DNA of 64,000 nucleotides from Bacteroidales bacterium. GTDB lineage: Bacteria; Bacteroidota; Bacteroidia; Bacteroidales; UBA932. Of the stretch, positions 1-9,278 are shown piece by piece; position 1 is the first letter of the stretch; each line of letters begins with the position of its first letter. Made by a program: the position numbers and the translations under genes. The DNA lies in contig JAMPAT010000019.1 in the NCBI GenBank assembly GCA_023667095.1, forward strand, positions 1 to 64,000, given 5' to 3'. The notes under the pieces are model-generated. The model was not told where the DNA came from. It was given only the letters and a program-made list of their open reading frames with translations, and did not search any database.

Positions 1-217
1 CGTTTTTGCCTGCTATCTTACGCAGGTCGATTTTCTTGTCGCACCGTTTCACGTCAAGGAACTCGCCCCATGTTTCGGGGTGATTCGTGAAACGCTTCAT
101 GAACGACGCATAGCAATACTTGCAGGCGTGGGGACATCCCACGTAGGGATTGATGGCATAACGGCCGATTTTCGATGCCGTCAGAATATCTTTCGTCTTT
201 TTCTCCGCAATGACCAT
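1..217 (-). CDS. SPL-family radical SAM protein, N-terminal part (runs off the left edge)
   Basis: Reading the minus strand from the ATG at 217 gives about 72 residues before the window ends, so the gene is cut by the edge. The visible part has the radical SAM iron-sulfur motif C-x3-C-x2-C in the form CPHACKYC (Cys 28, 32 and 35), preceded by NPYVG. This layout is typical of the SplB-like (spore photoproduct lyase-like) radical SAM family found widely in non-spore-formers. The family uses a 4Fe-4S cluster and S-adenosylmethionine; the substrate of this member cannot be told. A TAnnTTTG-type promoter element lies upstream on the minus strand at 250-243. Arginine codons are mainly CGN, unlike the AGG-rich genes from 1.5 kb on. 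Confidence 0.75.
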   Translation of the reverse strand, partial: MVIAEKKTKDILTASKIGRYAINPYVGCPHACKYCYASFMKRFTNHPETWGEFLDVKRCDKKIDLRKIAGKN

Positions 218-242
218 GTTGCATTCGTTTTTAATTCAAGTG

Positions 243-250
243 CAAAATTA
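243..250 (-). promoter_or_regulatory. -7 promoter element (TAATTTTG) for the radical SAM gene
   Basis: The minus strand reads TAATTTTG, which fits the Bacteroidota -7 consensus TAnnTTTG, 26 nt upstream of the ATG at 217. The -33 element was not obvious. Confidence 0.4.
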
Positions 251-269
251 TGACGTTCAAGGCAGACAG

Positions 270-287
270 GCGTTGCACAAACAACGC
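270..287 (-). terminator. Short hairpin after the AraC-type gene
   Basis: GCGTTG and CAACGC form a 6-bp stem with a 6-nt loop just past the stop of the AraC-type gene at 296. The stem is short and has no strong T run, so this is a weak terminator call. Confidence 0.3.
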
Positions 288-295
288 TGAAAATT

Positions 296-1177
296 TCACT
301 TTTGCGGACTGTTGATACTTTGCCTGTATCGTAAAGGTGTCATGTCGGTATGTTTGCGGAAGAAACGGACGAAATGGGATGCTGAATCGAAATGCAGCCA
401 TTCTGCAATCTCGTTCACACTCAGTGTCGTATAAGACAACAGCTGTTTGGCTTCCGCAAATAGTTTTTGTTGGATGTATGATTTGGCGGTCGTACCGAGC
501 GACTGTTTGACGATTTTATTCAGGTAATTGGCCGAGATGCACAACTTGTCGGCGTAATACTCCACCTCGTGCTGCATCATGTATTCCGCCTCGACCGCGT
601 GTATGAATCGGACGACGTAACGGTTGACGGAGACTTCGTTCATCGGCTGTCCGTTATCGGCTACTCTCTCGGCACGGTTGAGCAGCACGAGTGCTTCATA
701 CAACATCGCCCGGAGAATATGCTGGTCTTTTTCCGCCGAATCGTCTATTTCGGTTTTCATCTGTGCCAACAAAGAGCGGAAGCGTTCGTTCAACGATTCA
801 CCGAGGTGCAAAAACGGCGAGGTGCGGTCAGCCTGTAGAAAGGCGAAACGGTCAAGGAAATGCGGGTCGTTGAAAAACGAGAGCAGGAAATCCCCCTCGA
901 ATATCAGCACCAGCCCTTCGAGTGTCGGATCGGGCTGCCAGCTCCACACCTCGCCGGGACGCGAACAGACGACATCGCCGGAGTGCATCGTGCGTTTATG
1001 GCCGTTTACGGCGATCTCCTCGCAGCCCTCAGTAATCAGGATGATGCAGTAGAACGATTCCCGATGTACCGGAGCCTTGCGTATCCCTGGCTTGATATAA
1101 TCAAGGTCGAGTACGTCAATCAATAGCTCGTGCCCGTATTTGCGCTTGTGGAATTTGTATAATCGTATCTCTTTCAT
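296..1177 (-). CDS. AraC-family transcriptional regulator
   Basis: A 293-residue protein with the usual two-part AraC layout. Residues of about 20-150 look like the cupin-type sensing domain (HRESFYCIILITEG, HSGDVVCSRPGE). The C-terminal 100 residues hold the two helix-turn-helix units: YYADKLCISANYLNKIVKQSLG and the signature region around SVNEIAEWLHFDSASHFVRFFRKHT. It would bind DNA and respond to a small ligand, but neither target nor ligand can be named. It is transcribed away from the glycan locus and toward the radical SAM gene, so it is not clearly that locus's regulator. Its CGN-rich arginine codons match the radical SAM gene and differ from the DNA after 1.5 kb. Confidence 0.88.
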   Translation of the reverse strand: MKEIRLYKFHKRKYGHELLIDVLDLDYIKPGIRKAPVHRESFYCIILITEGCEEIAVNGHKRTMHSGDVVCSRPGEVWSWQPDPTLEGLVLIFEGDFLLSFFNDPHFLDRFAFLQADRTSPFLHLGESLNERFRSLLAQMKTEIDDSAEKDQHILRAMLYEALVLLNRAERVADNGQPMNEVSVNRYVVRFIHAVEAEYMMQHEVEYYADKLCISANYLNKIVKQSLGTTAKSYIQQKLFAEAKQLLSYTTLSVNEIAEWLHFDSASHFVRFFRKHTDMTPLRYRQSINSPQK

Positions 1178-1502
1178 TTCAGCCTCATTTAAGGTACAAA
1201 GATACGAGAAACGCTGAAATCCATCTGCAGCAAGGATTAAAGACAGCAGATAAATATCTCGGATGATTCATCTGTCCAGGAACCCACAAGCTTTATCCAA
1301 TTTCTGGCTTACGAGGGGTGAGATGCTGTTGCGACATATGGTCTGCATTCCGAAGTACCCGTTCAAGTGCACAGATTTGGAGTTGCAGCAAATAATCTAT
1401 AATTTAGCGGAAAATTCGAAACTGTTTTGGCTATAGGTATATTGAAGTGGATACAAGGATACATTATGACATGATGTCGCACAATGCAAAATAGATGGCA
1501 AT
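1178..1502. other. Intergenic region between divergent araC-like and sigma-factor genes
   Basis: No gene is seen in these 325 bases. The left end holds the araC-like promoter, with TATCTTTG on the minus strand at 1204-1197. The change in codon style between the two flanking genes falls in this gap, so it may contain the edge of an acquired segment; no repeat or attachment site marks it. No convincing promoter for the sigma-factor gene was found. Confidence 0.4.
1197..1204 (-). promoter_or_regulatory. -7 promoter element (TATCTTTG) for the AraC-type gene
   Basis: TATCTTTG on the minus strand matches TAnnTTTG and lies about 20 nt upstream of the ATG at 1177. Confidence 0.5.
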
Positions 1503-2075
1503 ATGGCAGCACTTACGGAAGAGCAGATAGAAAAGGTCAGGGACGGCAATATTGCAGCCTTTGAAGCATTCTTCAATCATTATTATCCACGTATAAGGTC
1601 TTTTGCCTTGGGATTCCTCAAGGATACGGATGAGGCAGAGGAAGCAGCCCAGATAGTGTTCATGAAGATATGGCAGGGGAGAAGCAGGCTCCTTCCTGGC
1701 AGGCAGCCTGACAGCTATGTCTTTACAATAACAAGGAATGTTGTCAATGACATGTTCCGAGACAGGTACTATTTCCAGCACTACAGGGAGCAGTATCTGT
1801 CAGACAGACATGAGACAGACTATGAGATAGACAGGGAAATAGATGTCCGTGACATAAGCAAATCGATAGACGAGATTGTTGAGTCGATGCCGGAGCAGAG
1901 ACGCCAGGTGTTTGTCCTGAGCCGCAGATACTACCTTACCAATGATGAAATCGCCAGGAGACTTGACATATCCAAAAGGACAGTCGAGAAACATATAAGC
2001 CTGGCCCTAAAGACAATACGCCAGAAAAAAGGTGATTTCTTCCTTTGGCTGATACTTTTTGTCATAAATTTCTGA
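1503..2075 (+). CDS. ECF-type RNA polymerase sigma factor
   Basis: A 190-residue sigma-70 family protein of the ECF (RpoE-like) class, the usual length for Bacteroidota. Region 2 spans about residues 20-85 (FFNHYYPRIRSFALGFLKD, then AEEAAQIVFMKIW). Region 4 covers about residues 115-170 and ends in a helix-turn-helix (LTNDEIARRLDISKRTVEKH). The last dozen residues are very hydrophobic, as often seen in this family. It is followed by a FecR-type anti-sigma gene and a SusC-type receptor with an STN signalling domain. The standard model is that binding of a glycan by SusC/SusD is passed to FecR across the periplasm, which frees this sigma factor to transcribe the locus. That regulatory link is inferred from the gene order. 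Confidence 0.93.
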   Translation: MAALTEEQIEKVRDGNIAAFEAFFNHYYPRIRSFALGFLKDTDEAEEAAQIVFMKIWQGRSRLLPGRQPDSYVFTITRNVVNDMFRDRYYFQHYREQYLSDRHETDYEIDREIDVRDISKSIDEIVESMPEQRRQVFVLSRRYYLTNDEIARRLDISKRTVEKHISLALKTIRQKKGDFFLWLILFVINF

Positions 2076-2146
2076 CATTTTTTCTGAAAACCTTACGTGT
2101 GTCTTGTCCACCGTCCGTATTATATATACTAAAGCAAAAGGACAAG

Positions 2147-3151
2147 ATGGATTTTACAGCACCAGGAAAAGATGAACTCAGGTCCTATATTTCCGGAAAA
2201 TGTGATACTGCAGGCTCAAGAAATATAGAAAGATGGTTCTACCATAACGGAAAATCGGAAGAGGCCACCAGGCTCCTGTATTCCGTATGGAACGATATGG
2301 CACCGGCAGATTCACCTACAGAAACAGGCAATGTGCACCGCGCATTCAAGGAATTCCGTCGCCGCATTGAACTCTCCGTTGCAAGCAGAAACAGGAAATG
2401 GAAAAGGATTGCATACCGTTCAGCCGCTGCCATATTGCTTCCACTGTGTATCATGTCGATATATCTGTATGAAAGGCATACCGCAGAGGAAGGCATAGGA
2501 TGGACAGGAAGATATGTCGCCTATGGAAATACGGATTCGCTTACAATGCCGGACGGAAGCAAGGTCTGGCTGAATTCCGGCAGCCGGATTATCTATCCAG
2601 AAAAATTCAGCGGGAAATACAGGCTTGTCTATCTTGACGGTGAAGGTGTATTCGATGTCATGCAGGACAAATCGAAGCCGATGGTAGTCAAGACCGGCAA
2701 TGCTTCCGTAAAGGTACTTGGTACACGCTTCAACCTTAAGGCATATCCGGAAGAGAGGACTACAGAAGTCTCCCTGCTTGAAGGCCGTGTCGAGTTTTCC
2801 GTTTCTGATTCGGCTGGAGTCTACAGCCTGCTTCCGGGAGAGACTGTGACATACGACAGGGAATCGGAAAGTGTCCACAGGAGCAGGTTCGTCCTCTCTG
2901 ACTACAATTCATGGAAAGACGGTAAATTCTATTTCAAGAACCAGACCCTTGAATATATAGCAAGGCAGCTTGAAAGGACATTCGATGTCACAATAATCAT
3001 CAAAAGCACAGAACTGCGCCGGACAAGATACCACATGGCCTTCGTCAATGACGAAAGCATAGATGAGATACTGCACTATATTGACCTGTATGACAACATC
3101 TCCGTAGTGCGGACAGGGGATGTTGTGGAGATACGCCAGGACATGATATAA
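2147..3151 (+). CDS. FecR-family anti-sigma factor
   Basis: The start is placed at the ATG at 2147 (MDFTAPGKDELRSY), giving 334 residues. A longer reading from a TTG at 2045 would overlap the sigma gene and add a non-conserved stretch. Residues 1-80 form the cytoplasmic sigma-binding part, about 85-105 a single membrane segment (AAAILLPLCIMSIYLY), and about 125-215 the FecR domain (LPDGSKVWLNSGSRIIYP, YLDGEGVFDV, VLGTRFNL). The C-terminal part (FKNQTLEYIARQLERTFDV) is the DUF4974-type domain usual in Bacteroidota FecR proteins. It should hold the upstream sigma factor inactive until the STN domain of the SusC encoded at 3180-6602 signals substrate binding. Confidence 0.93.
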   Translation: MDFTAPGKDELRSYISGKCDTAGSRNIERWFYHNGKSEEATRLLYSVWNDMAPADSPTETGNVHRAFKEFRRRIELSVASRNRKWKRIAYRSAAAILLPLCIMSIYLYERHTAEEGIGWTGRYVAYGNTDSLTMPDGSKVWLNSGSRIIYPEKFSGKYRLVYLDGEGVFDVMQDKSKPMVVKTGNASVKVLGTRFNLKAYPEERTTEVSLLEGRVEFSVSDSAGVYSLLPGETVTYDRESESVHRSRFVLSDYNSWKDGKFYFKNQTLEYIARQLERTFDVTIIIKSTELRRTRYHMAFVNDESIDEILHYIDLYDNISVVRTGDVVEIRQDMI

Positions 3152-3179
3152 CCTTAATATCCAATTATTCTTTTATTCT

Positions 3180-6100
3180 ATGAAACCAGATTATCTATCG
3201 CATCCATTCCGGTGGGTGTCGGTCAAGCTGGCCATTCTCATGGCATTGCTGACATCGCCGCTTCACGGATATGCGCAACAGCTGACAGCCGAATTCCGGA
3301 ATGTCACTGTGGAACAGGCTCTCGAGCAGCTGAAGAACAAGGAGGGATATTCATTCCTTTTCAAGACCGATGACCTTGACCTGTCACGTAAGATCAGCGG
3401 AAAATTCCGCTCAGAAGACATCAGCCGGGTATTGGAAAAAATATTTGACGGGCAGGATGTAGAATTCGAAATCACTGGGAAGATGGTTGTCATATCACAT
3501 CAGAAGCTGCATTCAGGAAAAGGTCTGCTGCAGACTGCAAGACCAGTAACGGGAACAGTAAAGGATTCCGGAGGAATCCCCCTGGCCGGTGTCGGGATAT
3601 TTGTAAAAGGCTCATCAAAAGGGACATTTACCGACATGGACGGAAAGTTTTCCATTGAGGTCAGCACTGGAGATGAACTGGAGTTTTCGTACCTCGGCTT
3701 TGATACCCAGGCCTTTCTGATAGGAAAATCTGACAACCTCAATGTGATCATGCACGAAAACGCAAATGACCTTGATGAGGCGGTAGTCGTAGGATACGGT
3801 ACTGTCAGGAAAAGTGACCTTACCGGTGCCGTTGCCTCTGTCAAGTCTGCTGACCTGCCCATGGCGTCCAATGCCTCAATTGCACACATGCTGTCCGGGC
3901 GCGCGGCTGGTGTGAGCATAACACAGAACAGTGCGCAGCCTGGCGGAGGAGTCGAGATGCTTATCCGTGGCGGTGCTTCAACCGGTGCCGGCAATGAGCC
4001 CCTGTATGTAATAGACGGCTTCCCTGTAGGAGGAAGCTCTGTCGAGCCAAGTGCAGACAACAGATATTCCGACTTTGGCTCCAGGAATCCTCTCAACTCC
4101 ATCAACCCTAATGACATACAGTCAATAGAGATATTGAAGGACGCCTCCTCGACTGCTATATACGGCGCAAGGGCAGCCAATGGAGTGGTCCTTATAACCA
4201 CAAAGAAAGGACGTGAGGGAAGGCCTGTCGTGAGCTATAACGGAAGCTATGGTGTGCAGCAGATAGCCAACAGGATTGAGATGATGAATGCAACGGAATT
4301 CATGCTTGAGGCAAACAGGTTTGCCGAGGAGAAGTGGTACTATGACAACCGGGTCTATCCGTATGGAAATACTGATCCTTCAACCGTATCCTCAAAGATG
4401 ATTCTCCCTTATTCAGAAAAGCAGATAGAAGAAGCCGGTGAGGGTACTGACTGGTATAGCCTTGTCACCCAGATGGGAAGTGTCAACCAGCACAACCTTT
4501 CTGTCTCTGGAGGTACTTCAAGCCTGAAATATATGGCATCGTTCAATTTCTATGACCAGAACGGAGTCGTGAAGAATTCGGATTTCACGAGATATACCGG
4601 GCGTATCAATATAGAGCATCAGATCGGGAAGATTTTCACTTATGGAATCAATGCAACCCAAAGCTATATCCGCTCTTCCAATATTCCTCTCGGTACAGAG
4701 GACTTTGAAAATTCCGGTCTCCTTAACTCTGCCCTGGCATACGACCCTACAGTCCCGGTCAGGGGAAAGGACGGCAGCTATTCGATCAGCCCTCTCATGG
4801 CGACAGTGCCGAATCCGGTCTCAATGCTTGAAATTGATGACTATACGGTCACAAAACGCCTGCTCGTTAATTCCTTTGTCCAGGCGGAAATTGTCAATGG
4901 CCTGTTTGCAAGGGTCAATCTCGGGTTCGATGACCAGAATGGTGTCAGGAATTCATATCTTCCCAAAAGCACACTCTATGGCAAGCAGGAGGGAGGAAAG
5001 GCCAGCAAGAGCATGGCCAGCCAGTTTGACAAGCTCCTTGAAGCTACTTTGAGATATGACTTCAATGTAGGGAACAGCCATCGTCTTAACCTGCTTGCAG
5101 GATATTCCTGGCAGGACTTCACACACGACGGGATGGCGGCGGCAAATTCGCAGTTCTTCACCGACCAGTTCAAGTACAATTCGCTGCAGTCAGGTGAAGG
5201 CCAGCGTCCTACAGTCAGCTCCAGCAAGTCACGGAATGTACTTGTATCTTATTTCGCACGTGTCAACTATAATCTCCTGGACCGCTATCTGTTTACCTTC
5301 ACTTTCAGGGCAGACGGTTCAAACAAGTTCGGCTCGAACAACAGATATGGGTATTTCCCGTCCGGGGCATTCGCGTGGAAAATCAACAATGAAAGCTTCC
5401 TGAAGGATTTCAGGGCGTTGTCTGACCTTAAGCTGAGGCTAAGTTTTGGCCAGACGGGAAACAGCAACATTGGAAACAACGCATTTGAATACTACACATC
5501 TGCATGGCACCAGTACGTATTCGGCTCAAATGTGTCTACAGGTACGGCAAAGCTCCAGCTTGCAAATCCTGACCTTAAATGGGAGACAACGACGGAGCTT
5601 AACATCGGACTTGACTTCGGTTTTTTCGACCAGAGGCTCAGCGGAACCTTTGAATTCTTCAACAAGGAAGTCAAGGACCTTTTAGGCTACAGGTCACTCA
5701 AGTCATTCATGGAAGTCAGCAGCGTAGCTGCAAATATCGGCAAGACCCGGAGCAGGGGAGTCGAGCTTAGCCTCAAGAGCAGGAATTTTGTCGGGGAATT
5801 CCGCTGGGATACGGAATTTACATTGACGCACTACAATGACAGGTGGAAAGAAAGGAATCCTGAAGATGAACTCAAGCCATGGCAGAAGGACAATGACCCT
5901 ATCAGGGCACATTACGGATACCTTTCCGACGGTATCCTCGGCATAGATGAGAAGGCTCCGGCCTCAATGCCTGCATTGCTTCCGGGACAGTATAAGGTCA
6001 AGGATGTGGACGGATATGTCCGGGACGAGTTCGGTGACCTTGTGATGGACAGTAACGGCAATGTGCAATATACCGGTGCTCCGGACGGAATCATCGACGA

Positions 6101-6602
6101 GGCGGACATTGTCCTCCTTGGCACATTCGACCCTGGAGTGTCGATGGGACTTTCCAATACATTCTCATACAAGGGATTTGACCTTAACATATTCTTCTAC
6201 GGAATGTTTGACAGGATTGTCAACAATGCCACGAGGGGGAAATACTCGATTCCGGAAATCAGGAGGATACTGAACGGACAGAACATGATGCTGGAGGTAA
6301 AGGACCGCTGGTCAAAGGACAATCCGGACGCAACCCTGCCCTCGGGCTTTGTGAGTGTCTATCCGCAGCCGTCCGACTATCTTTGGGAGAAGGCATGGTT
6401 CATCAGGTGCAAGAACATCACATTGGGATATACCCTGCCGTCAAAGTGCCTTGGAAAGGCCCTGTCTCATCTGAGGGTATTCCTTGATTTCTCAAACCCT
6501 TTTGTGATTACACCATATACCGGGAACGACCCTGAGACGGATTTCAAGGCTGGCTACCCTAACCAGAGGACCTACATGATAGGTCTGGATTTGACTTTCT
6601 AA
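3180..6602 (+). CDS. SusC-like TonB-dependent outer membrane receptor with STN signalling domain
   Basis: An 1140-residue SusC/RagA-type receptor. After a signal peptide (about residues 1-33, ending near GYAQQ) comes an STN (secretin/TonB short) domain at about 35-105 (VTVEQALEQLKNKEGYSFLF). This domain marks receptors that signal to FecR. A carboxypeptidase-regulatory-like domain follows at about 115-195 (VTGTVKDSGGIPLAGVGIFV). The plug starts with VVVGYGTVRKSDLTGAV, the usual SusC motif, and the rest is the beta-barrel ending in aromatic residues (IGLDLTF). It would import oligosaccharides captured by the SusD partner, using TonB. SusD follows after 9 nt. The STN domain together with the sigma/FecR pair points to induction by the imported glycan. 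Confidence 0.96.
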   Translation: MKPDYLSHPFRWVSVKLAILMALLTSPLHGYAQQLTAEFRNVTVEQALEQLKNKEGYSFLFKTDDLDLSRKISGKFRSEDISRVLEKIFDGQDVEFEITGKMVVISHQKLHSGKGLLQTARPVTGTVKDSGGIPLAGVGIFVKGSSKGTFTDMDGKFSIEVSTGDELEFSYLGFDTQAFLIGKSDNLNVIMHENANDLDEAVVVGYGTVRKSDLTGAVASVKSADLPMASNASIAHMLSGRAAGVSITQNSAQPGGGVEMLIRGGASTGAGNEPLYVIDGFPVGGSSVEPSADNRYSDFGSRNPLNSINPNDIQSIEILKDASSTAIYGARAANGVVLITTKKGREGRPVVSYNGSYGVQQIANRIEMMNATEFMLEANRFAEEKWYYDNRVYPYGNTDPSTVSSKMILPYSEKQIEEAGEGTDWYSLVTQMGSVNQHNLSVSGGTSSLKYMASFNFYDQNGVVKNSDFTRYTGRINIEHQIGKIFTYGINATQSYIRSSNIPLGTEDFENSGLLNSALAYDPTVPVRGKDGSYSISPLMATVPNPVSMLEIDDYTVTKRLLVNSFVQAEIVNGLFARVNLGFDDQNGVRNSYLPKSTLYGKQEGGKASKSMASQFDKLLEATLRYDFNVGNSHRLNLLAGYSWQDFTHDGMAAANSQFFTDQFKYNSLQSGEGQRPTVSSSKSRNVLVSYFARVNYNLLDRYLFTFTFRADGSNKFGSNNRYGYFPSGAFAWKINNESFLKDFRALSDLKLRLSFGQTGNSNIGNNAFEYYTSAWHQYVFGSNVSTGTAKLQLANPDLKWETTTELNIGLDFGFFDQRLSGTFEFFNKEVKDLLGYRSLKSFMEVSSVAANIGKTRSRGVELSLKSRNFVGEFRWDTEFTLTHYNDRWKERNPEDELKPWQKDNDPIRAHYGYLSDGILGIDEKAPASMPALLPGQYKVKDVDGYVRDEFGDLVMDSNGNVQYTGAPDGIIDEADIVLLGTFDPGVSMGLSNTFSYKGFDLNIFFYGMFDRIVNNATRGKYSIPEIRRILNGQNMMLEVKDRWSKDNPDATLPSGFVSVYPQPSDYLWEKAWFIRCKNITLGYTLPSKCLGKALSHLRVFLDFSNPFVITPYTGNDPETDFKAGYPNQRTYMIGLDLTF

Positions 6603-6611
6603 AATACGGAT

Positions 6612-8141
6612 ATGATGAAAAAGATATTCTTGAACATGATATGGCTTGCCTTGTTTCCGGCAATGCAGGGATGCAGCCTTGACGTGGACATCTATGATGC
6701 ACTCGGGTCTGACAATGTCCTCAATACGGAAGATGATGTCCGGAGTGCGGTGACTGGCATCTACCACGAATTGCGTGGCGGCGGATGGAACGCCTACAAC
6801 TGTGCATGGGGCTCACTCCTTACAATGCAGATCGGCTGCACAGACGAGTGTGACTGCAACTGGAACTGGGATGTCCAGATGGACTATCTCTGGAAGCCGG
6901 AGACCGCCGACATGGGCATATTCTATTCTGAAATGGTTCCGGCTGTTACAAAGGCCACCTCATTGCTCGAAAGGATGAAGAAGGTTAGCATTTCCGCTCC
7001 CCTTAAAAGGCGGTATATGGCGGAAGTGAGATGCCGCAGGGCAATCTGGGCGTATGACCTGTATGACCTTTACGGCACGATACCGATTATAGTGGAGCCG
7101 GAGATTGCCCTTAATCCTGAAAAGGCAAAGGACTGGAATCCGGAACGTCCGGGTACAGACTGGTATGTCACATTTGTGGAGGATGAACTGAATGCCGCTA
7201 TTGAGAATCTGCCGGATGCTGTGAGCGGAAGCGACTATGGCAGGATGACTAAGGGAATCGCAAGGATGTATCTGCTGAAGCTGTATATGCACGAGGCCGG
7301 ACAGGAAAGATGCTGGAGAGGCGATGCACAGAAAGCCATGGACTGGTGGAAAAAGGCGGACGGCATGGCGGATGAAATCATCATTTCCGGTCAGTACAGC
7401 CTGCAGAATGACTATATGTCGATATGGTCACCTGACAACCAGGCAAACAGCGAAGTCATTTTCCCTGTTCCCAATTTCCCTACGGGAGGCCTGGGAAACT
7501 GCTTCCTGGCACATGCGCTTCCTGCTGACTATGTCTCCAGGGACGGTGTCCCTTTGACAAAATGGGGCGGATTCCTTGTGCCATGGGATTTCTATGACAC
7601 CTATTCCCCTGATGACAAAAGGCGCAAGGCCCTTCTGGATTCGTACTGGAACGGAAGCAGGATGGTCGACAGGAAGACAGAATTTGTGGGCAAGCCTGGC
7701 GCAATCCCCATGAAATACCAGGAAAACGCCAAGACTACTGGACAGTGGGATGCAAGTGAATATGTAATAGACAGATATGCAGAGGTCATCCTTGCAAAGG
7801 CTGAAGCCCTCAATGAACTCCATGGGCCGACAGACGAGGCCAAGGGCTATCTGCACCAGATAAGGGAAAGGGCATTTGACAACTATGCATCAAGCACACA
7901 TAAGGCCGAAATTGACAATATCTCCAGCAAAGAAGATTTCCGTGACCATCTCCTGATGGAGAGGGGCTGGGAGTTCTGCTGGGAGGGAATGAGACGCCCG
8001 GACCTTATACGGCATGGCAAGCTCATAGAGAATGCACTTGCAAGGGGCAAGGTGATGGCGGAGAGAAAGCATATCCTCTATGCAATACCGCAGTCTGCAT
8101 GCTATGAGAATGTGAACATGACACAGAATGAAGGATATTAA
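6612..8141 (+). CDS. SusD-like glycan-binding outer membrane lipoprotein
   Basis: A 509-residue SusD/RagB-family protein. The N-terminus is a lipoprotein signal peptide with the lipobox AMQGC, so it should sit on the outer membrane surface. SusD hallmarks include an early TPR-like helical part (ARMYLLKLYMHEA) and the C-terminal RDHLLMERGWEFCWEGMRRPDLIRHGK, which matches the conserved ERxxEFxxEGxRxxDLxR pattern. It would form the lid of the SusC barrel and bind a glycan. The many tryptophans near residues 55-100 may belong to the binding face, though that is inference. It lies between susC (9 nt) and the SusE-position gene (19 nt). Confidence 0.95.
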   Translation: MMKKIFLNMIWLALFPAMQGCSLDVDIYDALGSDNVLNTEDDVRSAVTGIYHELRGGGWNAYNCAWGSLLTMQIGCTDECDCNWNWDVQMDYLWKPETADMGIFYSEMVPAVTKATSLLERMKKVSISAPLKRRYMAEVRCRRAIWAYDLYDLYGTIPIIVEPEIALNPEKAKDWNPERPGTDWYVTFVEDELNAAIENLPDAVSGSDYGRMTKGIARMYLLKLYMHEAGQERCWRGDAQKAMDWWKKADGMADEIIISGQYSLQNDYMSIWSPDNQANSEVIFPVPNFPTGGLGNCFLAHALPADYVSRDGVPLTKWGGFLVPWDFYDTYSPDDKRRKALLDSYWNGSRMVDRKTEFVGKPGAIPMKYQENAKTTGQWDASEYVIDRYAEVILAKAEALNELHGPTDEAKGYLHQIRERAFDNYASSTHKAEIDNISSKEDFRDHLLMERGWEFCWEGMRRPDLIRHGKLIENALARGKVMAERKHILYAIPQSACYENVNMTQNEGY

Positions 8142-8160
8142 CCATTAAATTATTGACAAC

Positions 8161-9273
8161 ATGAAAAAAAGAAGCGTTTTATCTGCTGCTGTGCTGACAT
8201 TGCTCTTGACGGCAGCATGCGAAAAGCCACAGGGCAATGAAAAGGACAATTGGCAGATGTCCAGCGTGACGGCAATACTCCCGGATGACCTGGAGGAATT
8301 CGACCTTGACTATGAAAAGCCTGGCAAATCACTTGAATTCCTCTGGGAATGCGAAGACACAGATGCTGAGTACGCAATTGTATTCAGCCTGTCGGAAGAG
8401 CTGGATGAGCCTGTATGCATTGATGTTGAAGACGGGCTCTCGGCAAAGGTGACACATAAGGAATTTGACGGCATCCTGGCAGACCTGGGTGTCGGGGAAT
8501 ACAGGATGGGTGAACTGTTCTGGGCAATCAGGGCCACAAAGTCAGGCAAGGACTCATACTCATATAGCGAAGTGCGCAGCATGAAGCTTTTCCGCTTCTA
8601 CAGCCCGTTCATTGACCCGCGCGACGGGGAGGAATACGGCGTGTGCAGGGTAAGTGATGCCATGACAGGAGACTACAGCGTCTGGATGAGGGCCAACATG
8701 AGGGCTGTAAAATATTCCGACGGCACGGAAATCGGGGACGGTGTGAAATTCTATACCCCGAAAGAGGGTGAGGACGAGTCCATTGCCAAGGTATATGGAG
8801 GATATTACAGATGGACGGCTGCAGTCAGAGGCAACCATGGGGCAGAAGAAGGCGAGAAACTGCAGGGTGTATGTCCTGACGGATGGCACGTCCCGACAAA
8901 GGCGGAATGGGATTTCCTTATAAATGCCTGCACGTCTGATGACAATCCTGCAGGAAGCCTGAAGAACAAGGCATATTGGGATCCGGCATCCACCAACGGC
9001 AACAAGCCGGTGACAAACATCCTCGGATTCGACATGGCTGCAACCGGATATATCTGGGAAGTACCTGCAAATGATGTAATTGAAAACGGAGCTAACACAT
9101 ATTTCTGGACAGCGACAGAGCCGCGTGAGGGAGATGTGTATCCATGGAATCCTGACCCTGCAAACTTCCCGTCACAGGGTGTGACATACGGATTTACAAA
9201 GGATGACTTCGGAGCAGCCCTCTATCCGTATGACAGGTCGAGGGGATATAGTGTCAGATGCGTACTTGACTGA
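8161..9273 (+). CDS. SusE-position lipoprotein with FISUMP domain
   Basis: A 370-residue lipoprotein with the signal ending LLLTAACEK. Residues of about 30-140 resemble the first SusE/SusF-type domain (ILPDDLEEFDLDYEKPGKSLEFLWEC). The C-terminal 200 residues form a FISUMP-type module (Fibrobacter succinogenes major paralogous domain): CPDGWHVPTKAEWDFLI, then GFDMAATGYIW, YFWTATEP and a final YSVRCVLD. It takes the place normally held by SusE-like surface glycan-binding proteins. A role in binding glycan at the cell surface is likely from position but not shown by known binding residues. Confidence 0.8.
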   Translation: MKKRSVLSAAVLTLLLTAACEKPQGNEKDNWQMSSVTAILPDDLEEFDLDYEKPGKSLEFLWECEDTDAEYAIVFSLSEELDEPVCIDVEDGLSAKVTHKEFDGILADLGVGEYRMGELFWAIRATKSGKDSYSYSEVRSMKLFRFYSPFIDPRDGEEYGVCRVSDAMTGDYSVWMRANMRAVKYSDGTEIGDGVKFYTPKEGEDESIAKVYGGYYRWTAAVRGNHGAEEGEKLQGVCPDGWHVPTKAEWDFLINACTSDDNPAGSLKNKAYWDPASTNGNKPVTNILGFDMAATGYIWEVPANDVIENGANTYFWTATEPREGDVYPWNPDPANFPSQGVTYGFTKDDFGAALYPYDRSRGYSVRCVLD

Positions 9274-9278
9274 CTGGC

